Shown: positions 17,659 through 28,087, counted from the first letter of the stretch. The stretch: DNA of 50,712 nucleotides from Chitinophagaceae bacterium (GCA_947372105.1 CANBSH010000014.1:1-50712), one strand, 5' to 3'. A program made the numbers and translations. The notes: generated by a model from the sequence alone, not told the origin.

Positions 17659-19005
17659 TCATAATGATTCAGGAAATTCATATCCTTCTATTGCCAAAAG
17701 TAACGGGGAAGCCTTTGATTCCGTGTATTTAATCCTTAGGTATTTTAGTTTTTGAAGTGGGAATTTGACAATTCTTTTATGGCCAATTGTAGTTCCTGTA
17801 GTAATGGGTTTAAAATGTTCTACATCATTACCGCCACTTATTTCAAAACGAATGACTCTTTGACCCCATTGAATATCTTCTCTTAAAACTATAGCATTCA
17901 AACTCTCTTCTTTTTTCAAATGCACTTCGATACTGTTTTTTGTTTTAAGTATTTTAGCTCCTTTAAAAACGTCATTTGAAAATGCTTCATCACGAATCTT
18001 TTTAAATTGCATGAGTGCCGCAGAATCGGGAGCAGCAATTAATCCTCTGCGATCGGGAGGTACATTTAATAATAAATTTCCGCCGCGTCCTACCGACTTT
18101 AAATATAAATCAAATAATGTTTTACCACTTTTGACTGTGTTGTCTTCTTCAGGATGATAAAACCATCCTTTACGAATAGAAACATCTGCTTCCCCTGGTA
18201 TCCATACTTTCCCATTAAAATTACCTCTATTCAAAGTATCATTGGGAGGGGAACCTGCGCCTCTTTTAAAACCAGCCGTATCTAACAAATTCCAATTCGT
18301 TTCATTGATTATTCCATTTTCATTTCCTATCCATCTTATGTGCGGACCTATATCACTAAAAATAACCAACTGTGATTGATAACTTAAAGCAGAGTCTTGA
18401 AAACGTTTAAAATCGTACACTTGTTTTTTTCCATTAGGGCCTTCACCATTTGCACCATCCCACCATAATTCAAAAAATCGACCATAACCAGTGAGTAATT
18501 CCTTCATGGTTTGAATATAAATTTCATTGTATTTAAGAGTCCCATAATCAGGATGGTTTCTGTCCCATGGTGATATATACACACCCATTTCAATACCGGC
18601 TTTTTTACAAGCCTCGCTTAACATTTTTATCACATCCCCTTTTCCATTCATCCATTTACTTTCTCTAACAGTGTGTTTGCTGTATTTGCTAGGCCATAAA
18701 CTAAAACCATCATGATGCTTCGCGGTGATGATGATTCCTTTGGCACCGGCTGCTTTGGCTATGGAAGCCCATTGATTACAATCCAGCGCAGTAGGATTAA
18801 ATACATTGGGATCTTCACTTCCATGTCCCCATTCTAAATCGGTAAAAGTATTAGGACCAAAATGCATGAACAAATAAAATTCTTTATCATGCCAAGCCAA
18901 TTGAGTAGCAGTAGGAGTAGGTCCTACTTTTTGTTGAGCCAAACTCAACATGGTTGCACTACCTGCAATTAAAAATACCCCTACTAAAATTAATTTTATT
19001 TTCAT
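17659..19005 (-). CDS. Secreted alpha-L-fucosidase (GH29)
   Basis: A 448-residue protein with an N-terminal signal peptide (residues about 1-23, ending SLAQQ). The GH29 catalytic barrel shows [13 protein letters not shown] near 48-60, [11 protein letters not shown] at 96-106 and the nucleophile Asp183 in [11 protein letters not shown]. The last 100 residues or so are a beta-rich domain. It would release alpha-linked fucose from glycans in the periplasm or outside the cell. No fucose catabolic genes or SusC/D pair are nearby. The acid/base residue of GH29 is poorly conserved and I cannot place it. Confidence 0.9.
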   Translation of the reverse strand: MKIKLILVGVFLIAGSATMLSLAQQKVGPTPTATQLAWHDKEFYLFMHFGPNTFTDLEWGHGSEDPNVFNPTALDCNQWASIAKAAGAKGIIITAKHHDGFSLWPSKYSKHTVRESKWMNGKGDVIKMLSEACKKAGIEMGVYISPWDRNHPDYGTLKYNEIYIQTMKELLTGYGRFFELWWDGANGEGPNGKKQVYDFKRFQDSALSYQSQLVIFSDIGPHIRWIGNENGIINETNWNLLDTAGFKRGAGSPPNDTLNRGNFNGKVWIPGEADVSIRKGWFYHPEEDNTVKSGKTLFDLYLKSVGRGGNLLLNVPPDRRGLIAAPDSAALMQFKKIRDEAFSNDVFKGAKILKTKNSIEVHLKKEESLNAIVLREDIQWGQRVIRFEISGGNDVEHFKPITTGTTIGHKRIVKFPLQKLKYLRIKYTESKASPLLLAIEGYEFPESL

Positions 19006-19094
19006 TTGAAATAATGTGTTATAATAAATTATTAAATCAAGTTTTTAGGTCATGGGGGGTTCGAACTATTAGGGGGTCTGTTTTAAAAATCAGT

Positions 19095-19820
19095 TTACCC
19101 TTTTTGTAAGGCTCTTAAATATAATTGAATGGTGTTTTCTAATCCTAAATACAAAGAGTCACTTATTAAAGCATGACCAATACTTACTTCATCTACATAA
19201 GGAATATGAGCCATTAAAAAAGCTAAATTGCTACGATCTAAATCATGACCCGCATTAATCCCAAGGCCTAATTGTTGTGCTAATGCTGCAGCTGTTTTAT
19301 AAGGGGCAATGGCTTTTTCTTTTTCACCCATGCTAAATAAATGCGCAAAGGATTCGGTATATAATTCAATTCGATCGGTGCCAGTGGTTGCTGCGGCTTG
19401 TATCATTGCTTCATTAGGATCCACAAAAATAGAAACACGAATACCTGCTTGCTTAAATACTTTTATGATGTCTTGCAAATAAGCTTGTTCTTGAATTGTA
19501 TCCCATCCGTGGTCACTGGTTAATTGGTTTAAGGCATCCGGAACAAGAGTCACTTGGTCTGGTTGGGTAGCTAAAACCAGGTCTACAAATTTGGATTCTT
19601 TTGGGTTGCCTTCTATGTTGAACTCTGTGGTTACAATTTGCTTTAAATCATACACATCTTGGTATCTAATATGCCTTTCATCAGGGCGAGGGTGTACGGT
19701 GATTCCTTGAGCGCCAAATCGTTCACAATCCTGAGCCACTTTGATCAAATTGGGGTTATTGCCTCCGCGGCTATTTCGGAGGGTCGCAATCTTATTTATG
19801 TTTACACTTAAACGAGTCAT
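19095..19820 (-). CDS. pdxJ: Pyridoxine 5'-phosphate synthase
   Basis: A 241-residue PdxJ of normal length. It condenses 3-amino-2-oxopropyl phosphate with deoxyxylulose 5-phosphate. [16 protein letters not shown] near the start, [19 protein letters not shown] and [11 protein letters not shown] in the C-terminal half are characteristic. ATG 19820 ([15 protein letters not shown]) is chosen over an upstream TTG. It is divergent from the UbiD-type gene, and the two share a compact promoter region. Confidence 0.95.
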   Translation of the reverse strand: MTRLSVNINKIATLRNSRGGNNPNLIKVAQDCERFGAQGITVHPRPDERHIRYQDVYDLKQIVTTEFNIEGNPKESKFVDLVLATQPDQVTLVPDALNQLTSDHGWDTIQEQAYLQDIIKVFKQAGIRVSIFVDPNEAMIQAAATTGTDRIELYTESFAHLFSMGEKEKAIAPYKTAAALAQQLGLGINAGHDLDRSNLAFLMAHIPYVDEVSIGHALISDSLYLGLENTIQLYLRALQKG

Positions 19821-19834
19821 AGGCGAATTTAAGT

Positions 19835-19842
19835 TATTTTTG
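19835..19842 (+). promoter_or_regulatory. -7 box of the UbiD-type gene
   Basis: TATTTTTG matches TAnnTTTG, 18 bp before ATG 19861, so the leader would be about 12 nt. No clear -33 TTG is visible. It faces the pdxJ -7 box with five bases between them. Confidence 0.5.
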
Positions 19843-19847
19843 CAACT

Positions 19848-19855
19848 CAAATATA
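19848..19855 (-). promoter_or_regulatory. -7 box of pdxJ
   Basis: On the minus strand TATATTTG matches TAnnTTTG. Initiation near 19841 would leave a leader of about 21 nt before the pdxJ ATG at 19820. It faces the UbiD-type gene's box on the other strand. Confidence 0.5.
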
Positions 19856-19860
19856 CCTGA

Positions 19861-21663
19861 ATGGCTTATTCTAATTTAGAAGCTTGTTTATTAGATTTGG
19901 AACGCACTGGGCAACTATTGCGTATCAAGGAGGAAGTAGATCCTTATTTAGAAATGTCAGCCATTCATTTAAGGGTGCACGCGCAAAAAGGCCCTGCTAT
20001 TTTGTTTGAAAAAGTGAAAGGAAGTTCCTTCCGAGCAGCTTCTAATATTTTTGGAACTTTGGAACGTAGTCAATTTATTTTCAGAGATACTTTACCCTCA
20101 GTGAAGCAGTTAATTGAAATGAAAATAAATCCATTGGCAGCGATTCAACAACCATTAAAATCTTTGAGTGCTTTACCGGCAGCTATTCATGCGTTACCTA
20201 AAAAAAATCCATCCTCTAAGCCGGTTTTATTTCAAGAAATTAAAATCAGTGATTTGCCTTTGATTCATCATTGGCCCATGGATGGGGGTGCATTTGTAAC
20301 ACTACCACAAGTGTATACCGAAGACGCAGATCAACCAGGTATTGGGCATTCTAATTTAGGAATGTATCGTATTCAATTAAATGGCAATGATTATATCAAG
20401 GATCAAGAAATAGGATTGCATTATCAATTGCATAGAGGCATTGGTGTGCATCAAACCAAAGCCAATAAAAAAGGGTTGCCTTTAAAAGTAAGTTGTTTTG
20501 TAGGAGGTCCACCAGCACATTCCGTGGCAGCAGTCATGCCGCTACCCGAAGGAATGAGTGAAATGAATTTTGCAGGAGTTTTAGCAGGAAAACGATTTGG
20601 ATATTCTTATCAAGATGGTTTTTGTGTGAGCACGGATGCCGATTTTGTGATTACAGGAGAAGTATATCCTCAAGAAAATAAACCAGAAGGTCCTTTTGGA
20701 GATCATTTAGGATATTATAGTTTGCAACATGAATTTCCTGTCATGAAAGTGCATAAAGTGTATGCAAGAAAAAATGCCATTTGGCCATTTACAGTGGTAG
20801 GACGTCCTCCTCAAGAAGACACTAGTTTTGGACAATTAATTCATGCTATGACAGATGCTGCAGTGTCTAATGAAATTCCAGGATTAAAACAGGTTCATGC
20901 AGTAGATGCAGCAGGAGTGCATCCTTTATTATTAGCGATAGGAAGTGAAAGATATACTCCCTTTTTACAAAATAAAAAGCCAGCAGAAATTTTAACGATT
21001 GCAAATCATATTTTAGGAACGGGACAATTAAGTTTAGCCAAGTTTGTTTTTATTACTGCCGATGATACCAATCAATTAGACACGCATAAAGTAGAAGCTT
21101 ATTTGACCTATATTTTTGAAAGAATTGATTTAGCAAATGATATTCATTTTCACACCAAAACCACCATGGACACCTTGGATTATTCAGGTGAAAATTTAAA
21201 TTCAGGTTCTAAAGTGGTGATAGCTGCTTATGGAGATGTGAAAAGAAATTTAGCGAAGGAATTGCCTGCCATGATTCGTGATTTAAATGTGTCAACACAA
21301 CTTGTGATGCCGGGGGTAATTGCTATTAATGCTAGTCAAATAAACACCCTTCAACTACAAGAAGCTTTGAAAGGGAAGGGGAATGAACTATTAAATCAAC
21401 AAGGAGTTGTTGCTATCATATTAACAGAAGATGCAGTATGGATGGGGGAAGCTTTGAATAATTTTTTATGGGCCACTTTTACAAGAACGAATCCTTCGCA
21501 TGATATAGAAGGCATAGACAGTAGTATTCAAAATAAACACTGGGGTTGCGCAGGTCCTTTAATTATTAATGCCACTATTAAAAAACATCATGCACCACCA
21601 GTGGTGATGGATACTGAAGTGGATAAAAGAGCTGCAGCTATTTTATCCAAATACGGCTGGTAA
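19861..21663 (+). CDS. UbiD-family decarboxylase, probable menaquinone biosynthesis decarboxylase
   Basis: A 600-residue prenylated-FMN-dependent decarboxylase of the UbiD family. The family block [12 protein letters not shown] is present near residue 280, preceded by the [16 protein letters not shown]-terminal region and followed by [19 protein letters not shown]. In organisms with the futalosine route, a UbiD-type enzyme decarboxylates the naphthoate intermediate; mqnA at 34.3 kb supports that route here. The C-terminus (about 560-600) resembles the menaquinone-type UbiDs of Bacteroidota. The UbiX-type flavin prenyltransferase that would make its cofactor is not in the window. Confidence 0.85.
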   Translation: MAYSNLEACLLDLERTGQLLRIKEEVDPYLEMSAIHLRVHAQKGPAILFEKVKGSSFRAASNIFGTLERSQFIFRDTLPSVKQLIEMKINPLAAIQQPLKSLSALPAAIHALPKKNPSSKPVLFQEIKISDLPLIHHWPMDGGAFVTLPQVYTEDADQPGIGHSNLGMYRIQLNGNDYIKDQEIGLHYQLHRGIGVHQTKANKKGLPLKVSCFVGGPPAHSVAAVMPLPEGMSEMNFAGVLAGKRFGYSYQDGFCVSTDADFVITGEVYPQENKPEGPFGDHLGYYSLQHEFPVMKVHKVYARKNAIWPFTVVGRPPQEDTSFGQLIHAMTDAAVSNEIPGLKQVHAVDAAGVHPLLLAIGSERYTPFLQNKKPAEILTIANHILGTGQLSLAKFVFITADDTNQLDTHKVEAYLTYIFERIDLANDIHFHTKTTMDTLDYSGENLNSGSKVVIAAYGDVKRNLAKELPAMIRDLNVSTQLVMPGVIAINASQINTLQLQEALKGKGNELLNQQGVVAIILTEDAVWMGEALNNFLWATFTRTNPSHDIEGIDSSIQNKHWGCAGPLIINATIKKHHAPPVVMDTEVDKRAAAILSKYGW

Positions 21664-21751
21664 AATTTCCTGGATTAGTGTAGAAATTATTTTTTTACTT
21701 ATTTCTATTTTTTTATTTTCCCTAATTATAATTCTTTGGTAGGGTTCAGTT

Positions 21752-22543
21752 TTATACTTCTACCCAAGTATGATCTGCTAAAAGCTTTACAGTTGCAACA
21801 AATGATGCAAAGGGTCCCGAACCACCTCCCCATTCGGAAGGAGCTACCAATGATAAAACATGTGAACTGTCTGTTTTTTCATACACATGATACACTTGAC
21901 CTATTTGAGGCTTGAAAGTGATTTTTGCTTCATAAATCATTAAGCTCAATTCCTTTCTTTTTCTTATTTCTTGTGCTTGTCTTGCTAGTAATTCAATTTG
22001 CTCTTTGATTTGGTTCAACTGCATATTGGTTTGATCTTCCATTGCAGAAAGAGCTTTGTGTTTAATCACACCTTCCTTAGTAGGTCGAATAGCTACACTA
22101 CCTGCAGAAGAGGCATAGGGTAACACACTAAGTTGTTTATGATACACTTCAATATTCGTAAAATGGTCACCTGTATTTTTTTTGCCTTTATGGGTCACTT
22201 TCAAAAAACCATTGGCTAATATTTCATGCACCACTTGAAGCACTTCCACTTCTTCTTTTATAAAATGCACTGTTAAGCAGGAAGCATTATTAATAATGGC
22301 AGATACGGTATCCGCTAATTCAATATTTTCAAAAGACTGAAATTCTCCATTAGGCTTGACATGGTATTGAGCATAAAAAGCTTCATTTTCCAAATTCACC
22401 CAGTTGTGACTAAAGCTTAAAGCATGTCCATTTTGAATACTCTCAATTTTATAGTTCCCTGATTTAGGGACGAGTTGATATTCAAATTGGCATTTTTCGG
22501 GAAACAGTTGCCAACTGGCTAAAAAATTATACGCTTGAACCAT
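21752..22543 (-). CDS. DUF2452 domain protein with an extra N-terminal domain
   Basis: A 263-residue cytoplasmic protein. The C-terminal half (about 150-263) is a DUF2452 domain: a helical stretch with QLNQIKEQIELLARQAQEI, followed by YEAKITFKPQIGQVYHVYE, LVAPSEWGG and LLADHTWVEV. The N-terminal half (about 1-140) is beta-rich (QNGHALSFSHNWVNLENEAF) and looks like a separate lipocalin-like module. DUF2452 has no known function. No signal peptide is visible. It stands alone between the convergent UbiD-type gene and the upstream barrel gene (38 bp gap). Confidence 0.7.
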   Translation of the reverse strand: MVQAYNFLASWQLFPEKCQFEYQLVPKSGNYKIESIQNGHALSFSHNWVNLENEAFYAQYHVKPNGEFQSFENIELADTVSAIINNASCLTVHFIKEEVEVLQVVHEILANGFLKVTHKGKKNTGDHFTNIEVYHKQLSVLPYASSAGSVAIRPTKEGVIKHKALSAMEDQTNMQLNQIKEQIELLARQAQEIRKRKELSLMIYEAKITFKPQIGQVYHVYEKTDSSHVLSLVAPSEWGGGSGPFASFVATVKLLADHTWVEV

Positions 22544-22581
22544 GAAAATATAACAATCTAAAGGGTAAAATGTTTGAAAAT

Positions 22582-24432
22582 TTAGTTGATCTCTACAAAA
22601 TCAGGCTTGCTTAGAATGCTAGAATTGTATTTAAAGCGGAAATTGGTACTTAAGCTAATATTCCAGGGGCTTAATTGTAATTGTGTGCGTGGAAAATAAT
22701 ACCCCTTAAGCTCAATCGTTCCAAATATTAAGTTTTCATTTCGGACCCTCATACCCGAACCAATGGCAGTATAGATGTCACCCATTTTGATTGGTTCTCC
22801 CACAGTTCTTATATAAGTCACATTAGCAAATATAAATGGGGCATGTTTAAAGCCGAACCATTGTTTGGTGTTATAAATATTGGTTTCCCAATTAGCACTT
22901 ATTCTAGTACCTCCTTTGATACGTTCTTTGTTTAATTGAGGAATGCCATACATACTATTGATTAATAGCGCCTCGTTAAATTTATTCTTTAATGTTTGTG
23001 TAAAACTAATATTTAACATGTTTCTATAGCCAAGGCCATTGTCAAAATATTTCAGTTTACTAATTTTTTCAATACTAGATAGCCATCTAAAATCCTGAAT
23101 CGTATTCTCAAAATAACTACTTCCGCCATTCATCAATAAATGAGTGTAGTTTCCATTGGTATGCAGGACATATTTTTCAAATCGAATCCCTAAATAGGGA
23201 AGCCTGCTTTGATCTCTTTGATAGGAGGCAGCAGTAAATGTAATAGATTGACCCACTGGTAAATCTTCATTACGCCCAAAGCCGTATAAATATTTAGTTC
23301 TAATCACTTCTTGTTTAAATAAAGTGAAGGCTAAAAATTGAGCGTTGATGTTTTGATAGTTTTTATCTAACTGGTCTAGATAATTAATAGGTCTTGAATC
23401 AAAGCGATTTTCTTCATGCCTTATTAAAATAAAACGACGATAATTGTTTTTGCTTTTATTTTTTTGGAATAATTGATATCCTAACCAAAAATCAACATAT
23501 TCGTTTTCGTATTGTAATTGATTTTTAAATAAGCTATCTGGCCATACAGTAGGGTATACATTTTTGTTTTTGAAGCTTGAAAGTTCAAATCCCCCTGTCC
23601 AGTTACTAAAAGGGTTTAGCAATGGGAGACTACCTTTTAAATATTGTTTAAAGCTGGAGGGCTCATTATTGACAATATTGTTGCTATAGTCATTAATGCC
23701 TCCATCTATATTTATAAAACTCCCTAATACATTTCTTAGGTTGATATCGTATCCCCAGCCTGGATTGGGATTTCTGGTTTTGTCAAAATTGTGGTTGATT
23801 TGAATAGCATGCCCTATTCCCCAAAGGTTGGCATTAGAAATATTTGCTTGATATGAATTTTCATTCCTAATATTTAATTGTCCACCATAAGGTAAGATGT
23901 CCTTACTTATCACATGGATGTCCACTTTGGTAGTGTCGTAGGGTAAAGTGGTAGCTATGATTCTTGCATCTTGTAAAAAAGGCAAATCTCTTAACCATTT
24001 TTCATTGTAGGCGATAATGGTGGGGTTAAAAGTGTCATTCGTTTTAAAGAATAAATTTTTTCTAATGGTTTCGTCAGAGGAACTAATATGTAATCTATTA
24101 GCCAATTGAGTGAAAAAATCTTTATTATTTAGCTGGGGTAGATTAATATTAGTGGAGAAGTTATGCTGTTCAATAATGATGGTATTAATTTCTTTTCCAT
24201 CATATTTGCGGAGTAATTCGATATTATTTCCAATCACTTCTCGATTGGCGTCAATTAATGAGGAAGATCCCCCTGTCATCCCTTGTATAATTTTGGTTTT
24301 AATTTGATGCATCCATTTAGACCTAGGAGTAATGACACTATCCGTTTTGCTAGTGCTAATTAAGTTGGTTTGCGCTATGAGGCGAAAGCATATGCCTGTG
24401 AAGAAAAAAAATAAGATGCAATAGCGCTTCAT
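22582..24432 (-). CDS. Outer-membrane beta-barrel protein with a POTRA-like region
   Basis: A 616-residue protein with a signal peptide (residues 1-20, MKRYCILFFFFTGICFRLIA). Residues about 80-200 contain a POTRA-like stretch (SDETIRKNLFFKTNDTFN, then FLQDARIIATTLP), followed by a long series of alternating aromatic strands (such as GYDINLRNVLGSFINIDGG) consistent with a 16-stranded BamA/TamA-type barrel. Repeats of outward-facing Asn and Tyr are typical of Bacteroidota barrels. The family is inferred from architecture; the cargo or role is unknown. It may assemble or export surface proteins. Confidence 0.65.
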   Translation of the reverse strand: MKRYCILFFFFTGICFRLIAQTNLISTSKTDSVITPRSKWMHQIKTKIIQGMTGGSSSLIDANREVIGNNIELLRKYDGKEINTIIIEQHNFSTNINLPQLNNKDFFTQLANRLHISSSDETIRKNLFFKTNDTFNPTIIAYNEKWLRDLPFLQDARIIATTLPYDTTKVDIHVISKDILPYGGQLNIRNENSYQANISNANLWGIGHAIQINHNFDKTRNPNPGWGYDINLRNVLGSFINIDGGINDYSNNIVNNEPSSFKQYLKGSLPLLNPFSNWTGGFELSSFKNKNVYPTVWPDSLFKNQLQYENEYVDFWLGYQLFQKNKSKNNYRRFILIRHEENRFDSRPINYLDQLDKNYQNINAQFLAFTLFKQEVIRTKYLYGFGRNEDLPVGQSITFTAASYQRDQSRLPYLGIRFEKYVLHTNGNYTHLLMNGGSSYFENTIQDFRWLSSIEKISKLKYFDNGLGYRNMLNISFTQTLKNKFNEALLINSMYGIPQLNKERIKGGTRISANWETNIYNTKQWFGFKHAPFIFANVTYIRTVGEPIKMGDIYTAIGSGMRVRNENLIFGTIELKGYYFPRTQLQLSPWNISLSTNFRFKYNSSILSKPDFVEIN

Positions 24433-24513
24433 GTTATCTAGTAATGGTCTTTAGGGTGGTCTATGTTCTCGTCTATTTTGAGGTCTTTTCAAATCTACTA
24501 AAACTATTGCAAT

Positions 24514-24549
24514 AAAAATCCCCTGTTTCAATGATATAAAACAGGGGAT
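24514..24549 (-). terminator. Terminator after the GH20 gene
   Basis: On the minus strand ATCCCCTGTTT pairs with AAACAGGGGAT around a 10-base loop and is followed by TTTTTATTG. It is 91 bp beyond the GH20 stop codon. Confidence 0.7.
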
Positions 24550-24639
24550 ATACAATTTGAACTATCAATTTGAATTATGAATTCGATCAATTGTTAAATT
24601 TTAAGTAGATCAAAATCGTATCAAGTTCTTTTTAAATAT

Positions 24640-26541
24640 TTATAATACCTTCTTGGCTCTTTGTTTTAAGGATTCATAAGGAATATTTAACATCTTGCCA
24701 ATGGGTTTTCCATCCCTATAGGTTGCGATTCTTAAAACGGTAACATCATTTGGAATAAGGATTGGCTGTGTATATTCAAGACTCCAATTGTCGGGAATAC
24801 TTGAATCATCAATACTGTAATAAAAATGCAAATTATCTACTTCCCCTTCCATAGTAGCGGTTAATTGACCACTTGTGTTTAAAGTGGTTTTTACAATAGG
24901 GTCATAAATACTTTTTGCGTATTTGACATTCAATGCATCAAGTATGTCAAAATGCTTTTCGGCTTTTTCACTAAAGTTTTTCCAATCTTTTTTTTCTTTG
25001 GGTGACCATAGGCTTTCAGCAACTGACATTGATCTTGGCCAAGTTAAATATTGTGCGGTACGATAATTTAATATTTGTTCGGTCCATAAATTAGCTTGAC
25101 CTCCTAAAATATATTTCGGGTCTACTCCTTGTGGTAAGGGCTCAAATTCATATGTTTTTTTCATTCTCAATCCCGCATACACTTTACCTTCGGCAGTCAG
25201 TTCTCCTTGGTAAAAATCAATGTATACATAATCATTGGGGGTCATTACCACTTTGTGGTTTTGTTTAGCAGCTTCAATGCCACCAGCCATTCCTCTCCAG
25301 CTCATCACTGCAGCATTCCCTGGTAATCCACCTTCTAAAATTTCATCCCAACCCATTAGTTTTTTCCCTTTGGAGTTAATTATTTTTTCTACTCTTTTAA
25401 CAAAATAACTTTGCACTTCATTTTGATTTTTTAATCCTTCCTTTTTCATAAGAGCTTGCACTTCTGCACTTTTTTCCCAGTTATTTTTTGCATTTTCATC
25501 TCCACCCATATGTATGTATTCAAAAGGGAATAATTCTGCCACTTCGGTAAATATCTTATCTAAATAATTGTATACAGTTTCATTGGCTGGATTTAAGGCA
25601 TTGTCAATAAGTGCTGCATTGTGCCCATTGTATCCGCCCCATTCCATAAATTCAGTTCCTACATTCACTTGATAATTATGAGTCGGAGTAGTGCTTAATG
25701 GGTAGGAAGCTAAGAATGCCATACTATGTCCCGGTATATCAATTTCAGGTAAGATGTCTACAAATTTTGATTTCGCATAAGTCACTATTTCTTTTACATC
25801 TTCATGGGTGTAAAACCCGCCATAAGTTTTAGGTTCATCTAAGGCTGGTACTGAAGTATTGCCCCATTTACCTTTGCGTTCTACTCTCCAAGCACCCACT
25901 TCGGTGAGTTTTGGTAAGGCTTTAATTTGCAATCTCCAACCTTGATCATCGGTTAAATGCAAATGCAGTAGGTTATACTTGTACAATACCATGTCGTCAA
26001 TATATTTTTTCACTTCCTCTTTGGTGAAAAAATGACGACTTACATCAAACATGAGACCTCTCCATCCAAAACGAGGTTTGTCCATGATAGATACATAGGG
26101 AACATTCCAAGTAATATTGCTTGTTGTTTTTTTAGAAAAAATAGCAGTTGGCATAATTTGTTGTAAGGTTTGCCATGCATAAAATAAACCTTGGTTGGTA
26201 TTTGCTTTTATTTGAATTCCTTTTGCATTTACATCTAATAAATAGCCTTCATTGCCAATCGCCTCGTCTTTTACGATTTGTATATCAATAAGGGCTTTTG
26301 TTTTAGAAGCGCTCACAGAATAGTTCACTGTAAAGCCAGTTACTAATTTTAATTGATCACTAATTTGCTTTGCAATCACATTATCCGTTGGAGCACTGAT
26401 GGTTATAGTTTTTGGAAGGCTAAAAATTCCTTCTGTCACTTTCATTTGATAAGGCTCTGGAATAATGGCCAGTTTTTGAGCATGTAATAGGGCAGTTGTA
26501 ACTATTAAAGCCCCTGCTAATAAAATACTTTTCAGTTTCAT
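24640..26541 (-). CDS. Secreted beta-N-acetylhexosaminidase (GH20)
   Basis: A 633-residue protein with a signal peptide ending near LLHAQK. Residues about 24-150 form the GH20b (zincin-like) domain, and about 152-530 the GH20 barrel. The substrate-assisted catalytic pair Asp348-Glu349 is in HMGGDENAKNNWE, with HLTDDQGWR and EIDIPGHS upstream. A small C-terminal sandwich follows. It removes terminal N-acetylglucosamine or N-acetylgalactosamine from chitin-like or glycoprotein glycans, probably in the periplasm or at the cell surface. ATG 26541 is chosen over TTG 26547. Confidence 0.93.
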   Translation of the reverse strand: MKLKSILLAGALIVTTALLHAQKLAIIPEPYQMKVTEGIFSLPKTITISAPTDNVIAKQISDQLKLVTGFTVNYSVSASKTKALIDIQIVKDEAIGNEGYLLDVNAKGIQIKANTNQGLFYAWQTLQQIMPTAIFSKKTTSNITWNVPYVSIMDKPRFGWRGLMFDVSRHFFTKEEVKKYIDDMVLYKYNLLHLHLTDDQGWRLQIKALPKLTEVGAWRVERKGKWGNTSVPALDEPKTYGGFYTHEDVKEIVTYAKSKFVDILPEIDIPGHSMAFLASYPLSTTPTHNYQVNVGTEFMEWGGYNGHNAALIDNALNPANETVYNYLDKIFTEVAELFPFEYIHMGGDENAKNNWEKSAEVQALMKKEGLKNQNEVQSYFVKRVEKIINSKGKKLMGWDEILEGGLPGNAAVMSWRGMAGGIEAAKQNHKVVMTPNDYVYIDFYQGELTAEGKVYAGLRMKKTYEFEPLPQGVDPKYILGGQANLWTEQILNYRTAQYLTWPRSMSVAESLWSPKEKKDWKNFSEKAEKHFDILDALNVKYAKSIYDPIVKTTLNTSGQLTATMEGEVDNLHFYYSIDDSSIPDNWSLEYTQPILIPNDVTVLRIATYRDGKPIGKMLNIPYESLKQRAKKVL

Positions 26542-26583
26542 AAACAATCGTTTTGTGTTCTTAAAGATACAAAAAACAAGACC

Positions 26584-26617
26584 AAAAAAAAGGCCGCTCC
26601 GAAAATTCGGAACGGCC
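26584..26617 (-). terminator. Terminator after ahcY
   Basis: On the minus strand GGCCGTTCCGA pairs with TCGGAGCGGCC (11 bp, one G-T) around a four-base loop and is followed by eight T. It lies 20 bp beyond the ahcY stop. Confidence 0.85.
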
Positions 26618-26637
26618 CTAGGGGATATTTTGACTGA

Positions 26638-27960
26638 CTAGTATCTGTACATATCAGATTTAAACGGACCTGCTTTAGGGATACCTAAATAAGCAGCTTG
26701 TTCAGTTGTTAATTCATCTAATTCAGCACCTACTTTCGCTAAGTGTAATCTTGCTACTTTTTCATCTAAATGCTTAGGTAACACATACACTTTGTTTTCG
26801 TAGTTTTTGCTATTAGTCCATAACTCAATTTGAGCTAATGTTTGGTTTGAAAAAGAGTTACTCATTACGAAAGAAGGGTGTCCAGTTGCACAACCTAAAT
26901 TCACTAAGCGACCTTCTGCTAATACAATCACATCTTTTCCATCAATATTGTATAAATCAACTTGTGGTTTGATGGTATCTTTTGTATGACCATAGTTTTT
27001 ATTTAACCAAGCCATATCAATTTCAATATCAAAGTGACCAATGTTACAAACAATCGCTTTGTCCTTCATGGCTCTGAAATGTTTTTCGTTGATCAAATCA
27101 CGACAACCAGAAGCAGTAACAATAATGTCGGCTTCTTTTACTGCGTCAATCATTTTTCTTACTTCAAAACCATCCATAGCGGCTTGTAAAGCACAAATTG
27201 GATCAATCTCTGTTACCATAACACGGCAACCAGCACCACGTAAAGAAGCTGCAGAACCTTTTCCTACATCACCGTAAGAACCAACAACAGCAACCTTTCC
27301 AGCCATCATCACATCGGTAGCGCGACGAATCGCATCTACTAATGATTCTTGACAACCATATTTATTATCAAATTTAGATTTAGTAACTGAATCGTTTACA
27401 TTGATAGCAGGCATAGGTAAAGTTCCTTTAGCCATACGCTCATATAAACGGTGAACACCTGTTGTAGTTTCTTCACTTAAACCTTTTATGCCAGCAACAA
27501 ACTCAGGATATTTATCTAATACCATATTAGTCAAATCACCACCATCATCTAAGATCATATTCAAAGGACGATCTGCGCCACCAAAGAATAAAGTTTGTTC
27601 AATACACCAATCTCCTTCTTCAACGCTTTGTCCTTTCCAAGCAAACACACCTACACCTGTTGCAGCAATGGCAGCAGCAGCTTGGTCTTGTGTTGAAAAT
27701 ATATTACAAGAGCTCCATTTTACTTCAGCTCCTAATGCAGTTAAAGTTTCAATTAATACTGCAGTTTGAATGGTCATGTGTAAACAACCCGCAATACGAG
27801 CACCTTTTAAAGGTTGGCTAGGTCCATATTCGGCACGGATACTCATTAAACCTGGCATTTCTGCTTCAGCTAAACGAATTTCTTTACGACCCCAATCTGC
27901 TAGGGTAATATCTGCTACTTTATAAGGTAGGCTAAAATCAATGTTTTGTAAATTAGACAT
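26638..27960 (-). CDS. ahcY: Adenosylhomocysteinase
   Basis: A 440-residue S-adenosylhomocysteine hydrolase. It splits SAH to adenosine and homocysteine, keeping methylation reactions running. [19 protein letters not shown], the NAD-binding [17 protein letters not shown] segment (here [18 protein letters not shown]), and the C-terminal [11 protein letters not shown] and SDMYRY end are hallmarks. The protein ends in Tyr, as is usual. ATG 27960 ([18 protein letters not shown]) is chosen; the longer frame starts upstream of the promoter. It is divergent from an Lrp-type regulator. Confidence 0.97.
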   Translation of the reverse strand: MSNLQNIDFSLPYKVADITLADWGRKEIRLAEAEMPGLMSIRAEYGPSQPLKGARIAGCLHMTIQTAVLIETLTALGAEVKWSSCNIFSTQDQAAAAIAATGVGVFAWKGQSVEEGDWCIEQTLFFGGADRPLNMILDDGGDLTNMVLDKYPEFVAGIKGLSEETTTGVHRLYERMAKGTLPMPAINVNDSVTKSKFDNKYGCQESLVDAIRRATDVMMAGKVAVVGSYGDVGKGSAASLRGAGCRVMVTEIDPICALQAAMDGFEVRKMIDAVKEADIIVTASGCRDLINEKHFRAMKDKAIVCNIGHFDIEIDMAWLNKNYGHTKDTIKPQVDLYNIDGKDVIVLAEGRLVNLGCATGHPSFVMSNSFSNQTLAQIELWTNSKNYENKVYVLPKHLDEKVARLHLAKVGAELDELTTEQAAYLGIPKAGPFKSDMYRY

Positions 27961-27978
27961 GTTATTATTTTTAGGACA

Positions 27979-27986
27979 CAAAGGTA
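27979..27986 (-). promoter_or_regulatory. -7 box of ahcY
   Basis: On the minus strand TACCTTTG matches TAnnTTTG. Initiation near 27973 gives a leader of about 13 nt before ATG 27960. There is no room for a riboswitch in this leader. Confidence 0.55.
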
Positions 27987-28002
27987 TAGAATAGGGTATA
28001 TA

Positions 28003-28044
28003 ATAGGATAAAATAATAAAATAATTCATAATTATAGGATAAAA
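28003..28044. repeat. Direct repeat pair between ahcY and the Lrp gene
   Basis: ATAGGATAAAA occurs at 28003-28013 and 28034-28044, exactly 31 bp apart (about three helical turns), in a very AT-rich spacer. The second copy ends four bases before the Lrp -7 box. The arrangement suits cooperative binding by a regulator, possibly Lrp itself; this is inferred. Confidence 0.45.
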
Positions 28045-28047
28045 CAC

Positions 28048-28055
28048 TACTTTTG
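28048..28055 (+). promoter_or_regulatory. -7 box of the Lrp/AsnC gene
   Basis: TACTTTTG matches TAnnTTTG. Initiation near 28062 would give a leader of about 26 nt to ATG 28088, which excludes an upstream in-frame GTG at 28055. Confidence 0.5.
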
Positions 28056-28087
28056 TGTTATTTCCTTGGTATAAATGCTATTTTACT

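Noticed and set aside
27961-27978. A SAM or SAH riboswitch in front of ahcY
   Set aside because: The predicted leader is only about 13 nt, too short for any known riboswitch.
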